A stretch of 64,000 nt of DNA from Panaeolus papilionaceus. Its lineage: Eukaryota > Basidiomycota > Agaricomycetes > Agaricales. Numbering within the stretch: the first letter of the stretch is position 1; each line of letters starts with the position of its first letter. The position numbers and the translations under genes were made by a program. Where the stretch lies: assembly GCA_015501605.1 (NCBI GenBank), contig JADNRZ010000018.1, forward strand, positions 930,001 through 994,000, read 5' to 3'. Below are positions 10,921 to 21,580 of the stretch, one piece after another. The notes below the pieces were generated by a model. The model was given only the letters and a program-made list of their open reading frames with translations, had not been told where the DNA came from and did no database searches.

Positions 10921-12572
10921 TGATGGACAACATCTTCATCAAGCAGATCGACAACGGTTATGTTATCATCTACATGAACAACATCCTTATCTACGCCACC
11001 AACGAAGAAGACCTCGAACGATACACCAAAGAAGTACTCCAGATTATGAAAGACAACGACCTATACCTGAAACCCGAGAAATGCAAGTTTGCCAAAACTA
11101 GTGTGGCCTACTTAGGATTTATCATCGAACACAACAAAATCTCCATGGACTCCTCGAAACTTGCTGGAATTAAAGAATGGCCAGCTCCCAAGACCCTTAA
11201 GCAAGTCCAATCATTCTTAGGCTTTGGCAACTTCTACCGAAAATTCATCCAACATTATTCCGACATCGCCCGACCCCTGAACGACCTCCTTAGGAAAGAA
11301 TGCCCCTTCGAGTGGGGAGAAGCCCAGCAAACCGCATTTGACAACCTGAAAGAACGATTTTCCCAAGAACCAGTACTTGCCATGCCTGACCTTGACCGTC
11401 CCTTCCAGATTGAATCTGACACTTCCCAATATGCATATGGAGCCGTCCTAACTCAAACTGATGCCAATGGAAAACGCCACCCTGTCTGTTTCCTCTCTCG
11501 ATCATTTTCCCCTGCCGAACAAAACTATCAGATCTTCGACTGCGAACTCTTAGAATTATCTGTGCCATCAAAGAATGGAAACATTACATCCTAGGATCCC
11601 CTCCCACGACGACCATCCTCTCCAATCATAAGAACCTTACCTATTGGCGTTCCCCCCAAAAGCTCAATGGCTGACAAGCATGCTGGTTCCTTATCCTATC
11701 CAAATACGACCTTAACCTTGTTCACACCCCAGGGGATAAAATGATTCAATCTGACGCACTCTCTCGCTGACCTGACCTTGTCCCAGAAGTTGATAATGAA
11801 GAAAACACAGACATCACTGTACTCCCCGACTCCTTGTTTGTCAACCTCATCAACCTTGAACTCCAAGAAAGAATAGCCACTGCTAAATCTCTAGACAAAG
11901 ACGCCACAAAAGCACTGGAATTATTGCTGTCTGACAAAAATGTGGTTTCAGGAACTTCGCTCAACGACTGGTCCTTTGAAGAAGGAGATTATGGGAAACT
12001 TCTCTTCTACAAAGGAAAAGTTTATGTCCCTAAAGATAACGAACTACGCCACTCCATTGTTCGACATTTCCATGACACCGTTTCTGCAGGACACCCTGGA
12101 GAATTAGAAACGTTCAACTCTATCTCCGCCACGCACTGGTGGCCCGGAATGCGACTATTCATTAAGTCATACGTCAAAGGATGCGCCACCTGTCAACAGT
12201 TCAAAATCAACCAAAACCCCACTCGACCCACTTTAGTTCCAATTGAACCCCCAAAGTCACTCAAACCCTTTGCCCAAACTTCCATGGATCTCATCACTGA
12301 CTTTCCTCCATTGAAAGGATTTGACTCCATTCTTTCTGTGGTGGACCACGGCCTAACAAAGGGGGTAATTTTGCTACCCTGCACAAAAACAATCAATTCT
12401 GAAGGCGTCGCTAAACTCCTACTCGATAACCTTTACAAACATTTTGGATTACCAGACTCTATCACTTCAGACAGAGACCCCAGATTCGCCTCCCATGCCT
12501 TCAAAGAACTCCTAAAACTCCTCAAAATCAAATCCAGACTCTCTACCGCCTATCATCCACAAACAGATGGCA
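10921..12572 (+). pseudogene. RT palm/thumb, RNase H and integrase remnants (G1)
   Basis: RT resumes with MMDNIFIKQIDNGY and then IIYMNNILIYAT, where the family motif YxDD reads YMNN (AAC AAC). Thumb and RNase H follow (FLGFGNFYRKF, IESDTSQYAYGAVLTQ). RNase H frameshifts after FSPAEQNYQIF. TGA stops lie at 11672-11674 and 11768-11770, where G2 has CGA at both places. Integrase then runs open from about 11834: the zinc-binding domain GHPGELETFNSISATHWWPGM...CATCQQFK, and the core TSMDLITDFPP, SVVDHGLTKG and TSDRDPRFASHAFKELL. It is cut at YHPQTDG by the G2 LTR. The copy cannot transpose. Confidence 0.88.
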
Positions 12573-13132
12573 TGTTACAGTTGACTTGTTCAGCACGTAT
12601 GAGTCCGGCCGTAGAGTCAACAAGAACAAAGTTTGAAGGTGAAGTCGGAGTCGGTTTGGTGGGTTACATTCAGGTTCGAGAGTATCTAACTAAGAATGCC
12701 ACTTCGAGTGATCGCTCGATGGTATTGTCTTAGTAGAGAGCAAGTAAAAGAAGTCCAGTAGAAGTTATCGTTCTATTGTAGTTAAAGAACTAGCTAAAGA
12801 ACATGGGTATAATACTGGGGTTTATATATGTAATATGGATGGTCTGTGTGCATGATGAATAAGAGTCAGAGGACAGGGTGAAGGAGTCATAGTGGAGCGT
12901 GCATGGGAATATGAAAGGGAACGAGTCATAAGAGTGAGAGCGACGAATAAGAAAAATGAGTCAGAGATAGGAGTTAGAAGTGGAGCAAGAATAGAAAAAG
13001 ATAAGAGCAATAAGACGGACTACAAGTACAAAAAGAGATGATAGTACACCAAGATAAGATAATAGTCCGGATAAGATAGAGGAAAGATAGGGGTGCGATG
13101 ATAAGATGAGCGAGAAAAGATAAAGCATAACA
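12573..13132 (-). repeat. 3' LTR of Gypsy G2 (560 bp)
   Basis: On the minus strand it begins TGTTATGCTTTATC and ends CAAGTCAACTGTAACA (TG...CA). It is preceded by a polypurine tract (AAAAAGAGGGG, near 13133-13146). It contains TATA-like TATATATAAACCCC (near 12825 on the minus strand) and the ATGTTCTTTAGCTAGTTCTTT block that pairs with the PBS. It is homologous to the LTRs at 34257-34497, 36108-36678 and, more distantly, 40002-40549. Confidence 0.88.
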
Positions 13133-13164
13133 TTACCCCTCTTTTTAAGGCTGATTGACCTCAA

Positions 13165-14358
13165 TCAGGTGTTAATGTTGTGGATGGCTTCGTCGCACAT
13201 GTCGTCGTCGTAATCAGAGAATCCATCGGCCCAGGTACCATCGTCGTTGATGGTGGTCTTTGGTGTCCAACATTTGTTTGGCTTGTCATTGGTCCAAGTA
13301 GATTCCCAAGCTTTGTTCCTTCCCCAAGGGTTAGAAGGTCTCAACGAGTTCTTCTTCTTGCCTTTGTTGGTTGACGAAGACGATTTGTTGGGGCATTCAT
13401 TGGTGGAATGGTTGGGAGCGTGCTTTTTGCAATAGGGGCAGCGGTATTTTGGGCAATTTTGGCGGAAATGGTTTTCTGAGTTGGGACAGGAGCGGCATAG
13501 GTCTTGTCCTCGTTTCATCAAACTGAGGACATAGGTGCAAGTGGTAAAGTCGAGGCCGTCGAACATTTTGTCTAGGGGTTGTTGAGCGAGACTTTCTAGA
13601 GTTGGATAATGGTTTTGTTGATAAGAGTAGTCGTATAGGAAGTTTTTGTTGCATTTGAAAGTGTAGAGGTCATTGGGTTTGTAATGAGCGTATTTTGCTC
13701 TTTGGGTGGTGATGAGTTGCATGAGTCGGTCGTGACAGACTGGGTTGTTGAAATGTTCAGTGCAGAACGACTCGAATTGGGAACAGCCTATATTCCAATA
13801 AGTTGCAGCAGCCTTTTCATGAGCATTGATGGCCGTGTATAACTTTAGGACTTGTTCGCGGGTTTGGGCGATATGACTATCCATGGTTCAAATTGGGGAA
13901 AGTAGGGCGTCGTTGAAAGGGAGTGTCCAGGCGAGGTTTTTGTAATCTTCCACGTCTCGGAAGATATTGACGAATTCATCGAAGGTGATAGAGGTACGGT
14001 CATGAGTGGTACTAGGGGTTTCCTTTGGGATTTCCCAAGCTGAAGCGTCATTGGGGTTGAGGGCGGTGTTGGTGGTGATAGTGTGGGCAGCGACAAGGGT
14101 TTTGAGGACGTCGTTGAGGCTTTGGATTTCAGGGACCTTGGATTCTGATGTCTTTGCTTCTTCTTCGAGGATGCGTCCTTGTTGTTTTGCTTCAGCGATG
14201 AGGGTTTTGGTGTGGGTGATGAATTCGGTGTTGGACATGGATTGCGGAAGAACGGGAGAAGCAATGGTAGAGGGATCGGAGAACGATCCTTGAGCGGGAG
14301 AGCGAATGCGAACGGTTTTGGGAGCAGTAGAGGAAGTAGAGGCGGTGTTGGGAGTCAT
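13165..14358 (-). CDS. ORF3: extra Gypsy protein with Cys/His knuckles, downstream of integrase (G2)
   Basis: A reading frame between the integrase/chromodomain gene and the 3' LTR, where most Gypsy elements have nothing or env. It consists of 157 codons (14358-13888), a TGA, and then 239 codons in the same frame (13884-13165). The N-terminal part is Ser/Thr/Pro-rich, with SPAQGSFSDPS and FITHTKTLIAEAKQQ. The C-terminal part has a paired Cys/His cluster (CRSCPNSENHFRQNC and CPYCKKHAPNHSTNEC) and the conserved tail DDDMCDEAIHNINT. The homologue in G3 lacks the TGA at this point but has TGAs elsewhere, so the ancestral protein was probably one chain of about 400 residues. Its function is unknown; a nucleic-acid-binding accessory role is inference only. 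Confidence 0.75.
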
Positions 14359-14406
14359 AGTGAGCTTAGTTATTGTAGTCGTAGTAAGAGTGATTTGTGG
14401 GGGATT

Positions 14407-15981
14407 TTAGATGAGTTTGTGCCTTCTTTTATAAGCAGAAAGGATATCAGGGGCGTTGGCAAGGTTGTCTTCTGGTTCCCAAGAATTATGAAACGGTGGG
14501 AAGCCTTTCCATGATACCATATATTCCTGGTTAGGTGGTTTCCCTCGATGGTGGAGAATAGATTCAACTTCGTATTCTTCTTCTCTGCCGATAAGGTCAG
14601 GCAGTGGTTCTGGGAAATTCGGGCCATATTCTGGAGTTTCATGGTACGGTGTGAGAAGGTTAGCATGGAAGACGTCGTGAATTTTCCAATAGAAAGGGAG
14701 TCGGAGTCTATAAGTGACAGGTCCTAAGACTTCGGAGATTGGAAATGGTCCTTGAGGTTTGGGGGAAATTTTCTTATTGGTGCCAAGTCTAAGGTTCTTC
14801 GCTTCTAACCATACTTGTTGTCCAAGTTTGAAAGGTGTGTGAGGGTTCTTGCTGCGGGTGATCATGCTGTTCCTGGCGTGGGTGTGGGTGGCAATTGCTT
14901 CTTGACGCATTTGGACTAGGGTCCCAAGTTTGTCTTCCACAGAAGGGTGAATGGAGTGTTCAAAAGCGATCGGGATTTGAGTGGGGTTGGTTCCTAGCAT
15001 GAGTTCGAATGGAGTATGTTGGCGGTCGGAATGTCGGCGGCTATTGTGTGTGAATTCGAGAGTAGGTAGTGCGTCGACCCAGTCTTCTGGGTTAGAGATA
15101 CAATAAATGGAAAGGTAGGTTTCGATTTCTTGGTTGTAGTGTTCTGTGGTGCCGTCGGTCTGAGGATGATAAGCGGTGGAAAGTCTGGATTCGATTTTGA
15201 GGAGTTTTAGGAGTTCTTTGAAGGCGTAGGAGGCGAATCTGGGGTCTCTGTCTGAGGTGATAGAGTTGGGTAATCCAAAATGTTTGTAAAGGTTGTCGAG
15301 TAGGAGTTTGGCGATGCCTTCTGAATTGATCGTCTTTGTGCAAGGTAGCAAAATTACCCCCTTCGTAAGGCTGTGGTCCACCACAGAAAGAATAGAGTCA
15401 AATCCTTTTGATGGAGGAAGGTCGGTGATAAGATCCATAGATGTCTGGGCAAAGCGTTTGAGAGATTTCGGTGGTTCAATCGGAACTAGAGTGGGTCGGG
15501 TGGGGTTTTGGTTGATTTTGAACTGTTGACAGGTGGCACATCCTTTGATGTATGACTTGATGAATTGTCGCATTCCGGGCCACCAATGCGTGGTGGAGAT
15601 AGAGTTGAACGTTTCTAATTCTCCAGGGTGTCCAGCTGAAACGGTGTCATGGAAATGGTGAACAATGGAGCGGCGGAGTTCGTTATCTTTAGGGACGTAA
15701 ACTTTTTCTTTGTAGAAGAGAAGTTTTCCATAGTCACCTTCTTCGAAGGACCAGTCGTTGAGTGAGGTTCCCAAGGATACGTTTTTGTCGGATAATAGTA
15801 ATTCCAATGCTTTTGTGGCGTCTTTGTCCAAAGATTTGGCAGTAGTGATTCTTTCTTGGAGTTTGAGATCGATGAGGTTGACAAATAGGGAGTTGGGGAG
15901 TACGATGATGTCTGTGTTTTCTTCATTATCGCCTTCTGGGACGAGATCGGGTCGGCGAGAGAGCGCATCAGATTGTATCAT
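14407..15981 (-). CDS. Integrase with C-terminal chromodomain (Gypsy G2)
   Basis: An open 524-codon frame. It starts in the RNase H-integrase linker ([17 protein letters not shown]). It contains the HHCC zinc region (HDTVSAGHPGELETF, GCATCQQFK), the catalytic core with D (TSMDLITDLPP), D (TSDRDPRFAS) and E (TEHYNQEIETYL), the GPY/F-like region GPFPISEVLGPVTYRLRLP, and a chromodomain near the C-terminus (YEVESILHHRG...YMVSWKGF...NSWEPEDNL). It would integrate cDNA, with the chromodomain directing insertion to methylated-histone chromatin. It looks catalytically complete. It ends at TAG 14407-14409, about 50 bp before ORF3. Confidence 0.9.
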   Translation of the reverse strand: MIQSDALSRRPDLVPEGDNEENTDIIVLPNSLFVNLIDLKLQERITTAKSLDKDATKALELLLSDKNVSLGTSLNDWSFEEGDYGKLLFYKEKVYVPKDNELRRSIVHHFHDTVSAGHPGELETFNSISTTHWWPGMRQFIKSYIKGCATCQQFKINQNPTRPTLVPIEPPKSLKRFAQTSMDLITDLPPSKGFDSILSVVDHSLTKGVILLPCTKTINSEGIAKLLLDNLYKHFGLPNSITSDRDPRFASYAFKELLKLLKIESRLSTAYHPQTDGTTEHYNQEIETYLSIYCISNPEDWVDALPTLEFTHNSRRHSDRQHTPFELMLGTNPTQIPIAFEHSIHPSVEDKLGTLVQMRQEAIATHTHARNSMITRSKNPHTPFKLGQQVWLEAKNLRLGTNKKISPKPQGPFPISEVLGPVTYRLRLPFYWKIHDVFHANLLTPYHETPEYGPNFPEPLPDLIGREEEYEVESILHHRGKPPNQEYMVSWKGFPPFHNSWEPEDNLANAPDILSAYKRRHKLI

Positions 15982-16090
15982 TTTATCTCCTGGGGTGTGA
16001 ACAAGGTTAAGGTCGTATTCAGATAAGATGAGGAACCAGTGTGCTTGTCGGCCATTGAGCTTTTGAGGGGAGCGCCAATAGGTGAGGTTC

Positions 16091-17491
16091 TTATGGTCGG
16101 AGAGGATAGTTGTCGTGTGAGGGGATCCCAGGATGTAATGTTTCCATTCCTCGATGGTGCGGATAATTCCGAGAAGTTCGCGGTTGAAGATCTGATAGTT
16201 TTGTTCGGCAGGAAAATGATCGGGAAAGGAAGCAGACAGGGTGGCGTTTTCCGTTGGCGTCGGTCTGTGTCAGGACGGCTCCATAAGCATATTGAGAGGC
16301 ATCGGATTCTATTTGGAAAGGTTGGTCGAGGTTGGGCATGGCGAGTACAGGTTCTTGGGAAAATCTTTCTTTAAGGTTGTCAAATGTGGTTTGTTGGGCT
16401 TCTCCCCATTCGAAGGGGCGTTCTTTCCTAAGGAGGTCGTTCAGGGGTCTGGCGATATCGGAATAGTGTCGGATGAATTTTTGGTAGAAGTTGCCAAAGC
16501 CTAGGAATGATCGGACTTGCTTGAGGGTCTTGGGGGCAGGCCATTCTTTAATTCCAGCAAGTTTCGAGGGGTCCATGGAGATCTTGTTATGCTCGATAAT
16601 AAATCCTAAGTAGGCGATGCTAGTCTTGGCGAATTCGCATTTTTCGGGTTTCAGGTATAGGTCGTTGTCTTTCATGATCTGGAGTACTTCTTTGGTGTAT
16701 CGTTTGAGGTCTTCTTTGTTGGTGGCGTAGATAAGGATGTTGTTCATGTAGATGATAACATAACCGTTGTCGATCTGCTTGATGAAGATGTTGTCCATCA
16801 TTGATTGGAATGTCGCAGGCGAGTTACAGAGGCCAAAGAACATGACTAGTGGTTCGAAAAGTCCAAACTTGGTCTTGAAAGCCGCTTTCCATTCGTCTCC
16901 TTCCTTGATGCGGATATTGTTGTAACCCCATCGGACGTCAAGCTTGGTGAAATACTTGGTGCCTTTGAGCTTATCCATGAGGTTGGTGACAAGGGGCAGC
17001 GGATAGGCGTTCTTGACGGTTCCTTCGTTCAGGTGGCGATAATCTTGGCAGGGGTGGAGTTTGGAATTGGCGTCCTTTTTCAGTACATAGAAGAATCCTG
17101 AAGCTTGGGGGGAGTCGCTAGGGCAGATCGTTCCTTTCTTGAGATGTTTGTCGATAAATTCCTTAGTTGCTCTTTCTTGTTCCTGGTTGAGTGGGTAAAC
17201 TTTGGACGACTTTTCGACGAAATTGGGTTTGAGTTTGATCTCGTGGTCCCATGGTTTATGGGCAGGCAAGGTGTTGGAGGCTTCTTCGGAGAATACGGAG
17301 ATCCAGGGGTGGTACTGTGGGGGAACGATGTCAAGGGGATCGGAAGATTCTCGTTTCTTGTCAAATTTCTGAGCGAATGCTTGAGAGTGAGTCAGGGCGG
17401 CATGGATCCAGGTTTCTTGGGTTTCTTCGGTGAACCCTTCTTTAATAAAAGATGTTACATGATCGTCCGTTGTTGTTTCAAGGGTGTTTAT
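16091..17491 (-). pseudogene. Reverse transcriptase-RNase H region (Gypsy G2), YMNN active site and frameshift
   Basis: Open on the minus strand from just after the TGA at 17492-17494 down to 16091. It contains PWDHEIKLKPNF, the RT palm KLDVRWGYNNIRI, GLCNSPATFQSMMDNIFIKQ, then IIYMNNILIYATN in place of YxDD. Thumb and RNase H follow (FLGFGNFYQKF, IESDASQYAYGAVLTQTDA). After FLSRSFS a 2-nt deletion relative to G1 shifts the frame in RNase H, and the frame ends at 16091. The region is uninterrupted where G1 carries P1, giving the empty site. It was probably already non-functional because both palm Asp residues are Asn. Confidence 0.85.
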
Positions 17492-17736
17492 TCAGTTCGT
17501 AGTCATGTTCTTCCCCAGCATAAGCCTTACACGGGATTCTAGTGCGGCAATCGTGGTTTCATCCAAGATGGCAGTGTTGGTCGGGTACCAGTCGGGTATC
17601 TTGTTCCAGGTTTCTATTCGGTGGATCTCTTGATCCGTTTCTTCTTCCATGGAAGTCCTCCAATTAAATGAGGCCGTCTTCCAGTCGATGTCAGGGTTCG
17701 TTTCTTGCAGCCACGGCAGTCCTAATATCATCTTCT
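17492..17736 (-). pseudogene. C-terminal part of the G2 protease domain, 3' side of the KDZ insertion
   Basis: Encodes MILGLPWLQETNPDIDWKT and the rest of the protease-RT linker, ending at TGA 17492-17494. The sequence is interrupted at 17736/17737 by the KDZ element. Its other half lies at 32071-32414. The intact arrangement is seen in G1 near 7000. Confidence 0.88.
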
Positions 17737-18352
17737 CACCCTTTGAGGCTAGTTTCATATATCAGGACTGTAATTGTACAGTCCCCGGGTATGTATCAAA
17801 TCCATACTTGTACAGTGAGGGTCTTAATAAGCAATAGGTCGGCAGTCAGATATTATTGGGCGGGTATGTAAACAAGTGTAAATACTACAAATATAAGAGG
17901 GCGGGATAGGGTACATTGCTACTGGGGCGGGCGGGGGATTAAAAAGGGTGGGGGGGGGGGGGGGGGGGTGAAATCGGGCAGGGGGGAATTAAAAAGGGCG
18001 GGGGATTAAAAAGGGCGGGGGGTTAAAAAGGGCGGGGGGGGGGGGGGATTAAAAAGGGCAGGGTATTAAAAAGGGCGAGGGGTGGAATCGGGCGCAGGGA
18101 GGGTGAAATCAGGTGGTCGGGATATGATAATAATTATTGGAACCATCTCCGACATGGTGGGAGGTCGGGAATGGGAGGATTCAGCGGGATGGGTTTGGAT
18201 AATGTTGAAATATAATCAAATAGGGGTAAATAGACGATTTGGGAGGCAGGCAGGGGGAAATCGGCGGGGTGGGATGTAAGCATGAAAAGACGATTTAATA
18301 TGAATATTATGACCCATTTTCAATGTTGTAGGGGTCGGGAATGGGGGTCTGC
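17737..18352 (+). repeat. Left TIR of the KDZ element, G-rich
   Basis: Inverted match to 31482-32070, from the outer end to ...GGTCGGGAATGGGGGTCTGC. It contains a long run of G (about 17950-17967) and repeated GGGGATTAAAAAGGGCG units (17935-18085), which are candidates for G-quadruplex formation. Indels between the arms lie mainly in the homopolymer tracts. Confidence 0.88.
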
Positions 18353-18764
18353 ATCGGCGAGGATTTGGATGTAGTGTCCAAAATTAACCCATTCTAAAAT
18401 TAGATTAATTTGATAAATGAAGGTTATCAACACTTACCAAAATCGTCGTCGTTGTAAAATCCAGAAAAAAGACTCATAAAAATGTCAGGAAAAATAGGGG
18501 AGTAAAATTCAATAAAATTCTAGTAAATCGAGAGAGGGGGGGAGGGGGAGGAATGGACATATCTATAGCAGAATCTAAATCTATGGACATGGATGAGGAG
18601 CTAAAATAGCGAAGAAGGCATTTCAACAGGAAATGGGACAAGATGAAACTATGGGTGAAGACGATGATATAAAATGAGTAAAGGGGGATTAAAACAGGAA
18701 TTAGGATGAAGGAATATGACTGGTGGATGGCAAATGGGGGTATGGGGAGGAACTGGGCCAAATT
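18353..18764. other. No gene seen between the left TIR and cargo gene C1
   Basis: AT-rich, with a GA-rich patch near 18530-18560. It probably holds the 3' flank of C1. Open frames here (such as 18474-18761 minus) are low-complexity and unsupported. Confidence 0.5.
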
Positions 18765-21580
18765 CTATTTAGAATGAGAGGAATGCTTGGAGCGAGAGGA
18801 GGATGCCTGAAGTGCAGCAATAGCAGCGGTTGCATCTTCAACAGCAAACACCCACGGAAAACGAGTTCTGCCCTTGGGGTGTGATGCCAGACCAATAAAA
18901 AATAAGGCCGCTACCGCACTAAAAAGACCATTCTGGCCAGCGTAATCCAAGGAGGACCAGTCTCCATGTACCCGCTTACTAACCACAGCTCCCCCGTCCG
19001 TTTTCCTCCATGCTGGTTGAAGGTGCTCCCACCAAGTCTTAAACTGTCTTTGGGCTTCCAGAACATTGCCGATGTCAGGACGAAAGGTTGTTCTGCGACC
19101 ATTCTTGATCCACAGATGAACACATTCGGGCCGATTTGTGGACGACAGCCTGCCTTTCTCCTTGAAACCGTTTTCCAACTCAAACAACTCCCATTCCTTG
19201 ACCAAATCATCCCATTCCCCACCCATCCATTCCTTCTTGGGCCCGATGTTCCTCGACTCCGTCTTGAAGACTTGAGACCACTCTGAAAACCATTTCGGTG
19301 CAGATGGACTGTCAGCAGGGGAGGAATCGGTTTTGGACGTGGAAGCAGGTTGGGATGACTTGGGTTTGGATTTGGGTTGATTCTTGGGTTGTGAAGTCTT
19401 TCTGGAAGACGAAAGCTGGGAACTGACGTTGTTGTTCACAGCTTTGAGAGGACGAGGCCTCTTGGATTGCCTGTGCTCGACTTCATGCGCCTTTCCCACA
19501 TCTCGCATGGAATCGTCATTGGTATCCTTCAACGGTCTCTTCCCATTTGCATTTGTATCATCCTCGCGGTGGTCTTTGGGTGATACTAAGTTGGCTCCTG
19601 GGTGTGAGTTAGGGATGGATGCGAGTGGTGGTGGAATAGAGGGTAAAGGGTGGGAGACGCAGGAGGTGAGGGAACAGGAGACGCAGGAGGTGAGGGAACA
19701 GGAGACGCAGGCGGTAAGGGAGCGGGAGATGCAGGTGGTAAGGGAAATGAAGAACCATGATGCGAAAGACAAGGAGAAGCAGGAGGAGAAGCAGGGGGGG
19801 AGCCGCGAATGGATGTGAAGCTTAGCCCACTTGGTCTGAGTGGTGGCGCAGTTACGTTGCTAGAATTAGAGGTCGTGGTGGAGGTTGAGGTTGAGGTTGA
19901 GGCTGAAGTGGTGGTTGATTTGGCTTGTTGGCTGTCGTCGCTAGCTGTGGTTTGAGGAAAACCAATGTCGTCGATGTTTGCATCTGGTGTTTCATCAGCA
20001 TTTCCATCCAGACCAACAAAGCCCTCCCCTTCGTCCAATGCACGCTCCTTACACTCTTCTGTGGCTACATAACTGTCATCAGGATCAATGTAATGGTCAG
20101 AGTAATAAATAAACTTACAGTAGCATTGTTTCAGAAAGGAGGCATAGGTTGGTGTGATGTACTTGGAGTAACGTACATGCTCTGCACGTCCAAAGTTCAT
20201 ATTCACAGACCCCTTAGTTGTGCCGGAGTGGACACTAAAGAATAGTAAAATTGGATTAGAATATGAAAGAAAATACGACAAGGAATATGGTGATACATAC
20301 CTGACAATGCTCAGTTTGCCGCCTTTTGCTGGTTCAGGTCCCCCTGCGATGAGGGTTGCTTTCCACCCCGTAGCGTTACAGATTCCATCCAATATTGGTT
20401 GAACAAATCGAATTAAGGACTCGATGCACCTAAAAAATGTAGTCAGTAATCGTTGTGGATAACTGAGATGAAAACATACCTTTGTCGGTCCTTAGGACTT
20501 GTCGACAGGCCCTCTGCTAAGTACTTCTTCCAGTTTTCTGTAGCAACCCAACTCTCTTCCTCTGCCATTCTCTTCCATTGGTCTCTTTCGGATTGAGGGA
20601 GCCAATTGTAGAGCTCAGTTGTAACAGTGGCTCTAATACCAGCCAAACCCTTTTTCAGATTTGCTTTGGTTGCCTTCGCGCGATCCTTCACAACTGCCTC
20701 GATCTCAGCAGAAGCCATCTTCCGCCATAGGTTTCGGGGTATGATAGCATGGGGAGCAGTTGCACCAGTTCCAGAGAGACGTGAGAGGAGGGCAAAATAA
20801 GGATTTTCGGCGCCAGACTCAAGAGGATCAAGGTCGTGGTCCTTAAGGTACTGGTAAGCGAACCACCGTTTGATTTGCTGAAGGCTCATCAGCTTGGGGT
20901 CCAATTACAGACAAACAAAACACGACTTACCGCATTCCTGTATGCGATCCCATTGGCAAGCAATGTATGCACCATCACTGCTACACCATATTCTGCTTCG
21001 GATAATCTGTCTTTGTCTGGCTCTTCTAGCTCTTCATCAGGTTCATCATCGTTGACAGAATCCAAATGCTCTTTCGACGGCTCCTGATCGTGAGGTAATG
21101 ACGGTGGAAACCTCTTGTGGTACTTTTGCTGAATTATAGCTATAGCGTCCTTTGAATGACCGGTATTGACAGCGGCCTCATAATCCGGTTTTTGAGACAT
21201 CAAAAACTCCTTTCGCAGACCTGCGAATGCACCTGGATGAACCATGGTAGGCTTGTATCTGAGAGAGGTAATCAGCACAGCATCTTACTGACGATGTTAG
21301 GAGCCGACAGACCTTGGAACAAAAGCACCAGTGAAATCCCAATCGAGCTATGTGTGCAATATTTTCAAGGGAACAAGTAGGCTTGTTACATGGTGAGCCA
21401 TGATGTTGAAGTCGACAGAGTAAAGACTTACTTTGGACCTTTGACAGTATTGCGTGGTGTACAGAATATGGACCAGACACAAGGACACAACAGACGGGGG
21501 CGTTGATGCAGCGAACAGGAAAGGGGGCGAGTCGTGCACTTATCACAAAGGAGGAATTATTGGGAGGGAGAGGGGACACA
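18765..21580 (-). CDS. KDZ cargo gene C1: large TE-associated protein, function unknown
   Basis: A multi-exon minus-strand gene. Landmarks in order: WDFTGAFVPR spliced to YKPTMVHPGAFAGLRKEFL (near 21330-21200); an acidic block DEPDEELEEPDKD; an exon from about 20904 with QQIKRWFAYQYLKD, WRKMASAE and QWKRMAEEESW (HMG-box-like); LIRFVQPILDGICNATGWK and LIAGGPEPAKGGKL (20420-20290); VNMNFGRAEHVRYSKY (near 20190); a Ser/Pro tract over a 24-bp repeat; and a C-terminal block WDDLVKEWELFE...RPECVHLWI...WWEHLQPAWR...GQNGLFSAVAALFFIG. Blocks like these recur in multicopy agaricomycete proteins. The frame changes within the Pro/Ser repeat, by an unrecognised intron or a frameshift. A homologue of the C-terminus lies at 36749-37333. 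Exon limits are approximate and the function is unknown. Confidence 0.68.
19645..19745. repeat. 24-bp tandem repeat in the coding region of C1
   Basis: About four copies of GGAACAGGAGACGCAGGAGGTGAG and variants. On the minus strand they encode SPPASPVP-type units. The two long open frames of C1 switch here, so copy-number change may have shifted the frame. Confidence 0.75.

Larger units (their letters stand above)
6182..12572 (+). mobile_element. Gypsy copy G1 (chromovirus type), 5'- and 3'-truncated, split by P1
   Basis: Remains of a Ty3/Gypsy retrotransposon: gag zinc knuckle, protease, reverse transcriptase, RNase H and integrase in order on the plus strand. The 5' end stops at the fold-back MITE, so the LTR and most of gag are missing. 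P1 (7943-10920) interrupts RT. The 3' end is cut inside integrase (after YHPQTDG) by the LTR of G2 at 12573. Where both survive, G1 and G2 proteins are nearly identical, so this copy is recent but dead. Confidence 0.9.

Noticed and set aside
17940..18080. G-rich tract as a possible telomere or telomere-like repeat
   Set aside because: The units (GGGGATTAAAAAGGGCG) are not a telomeric motif, and the tract is mirrored at 31730-31880 as part of the KDZ TIRs.
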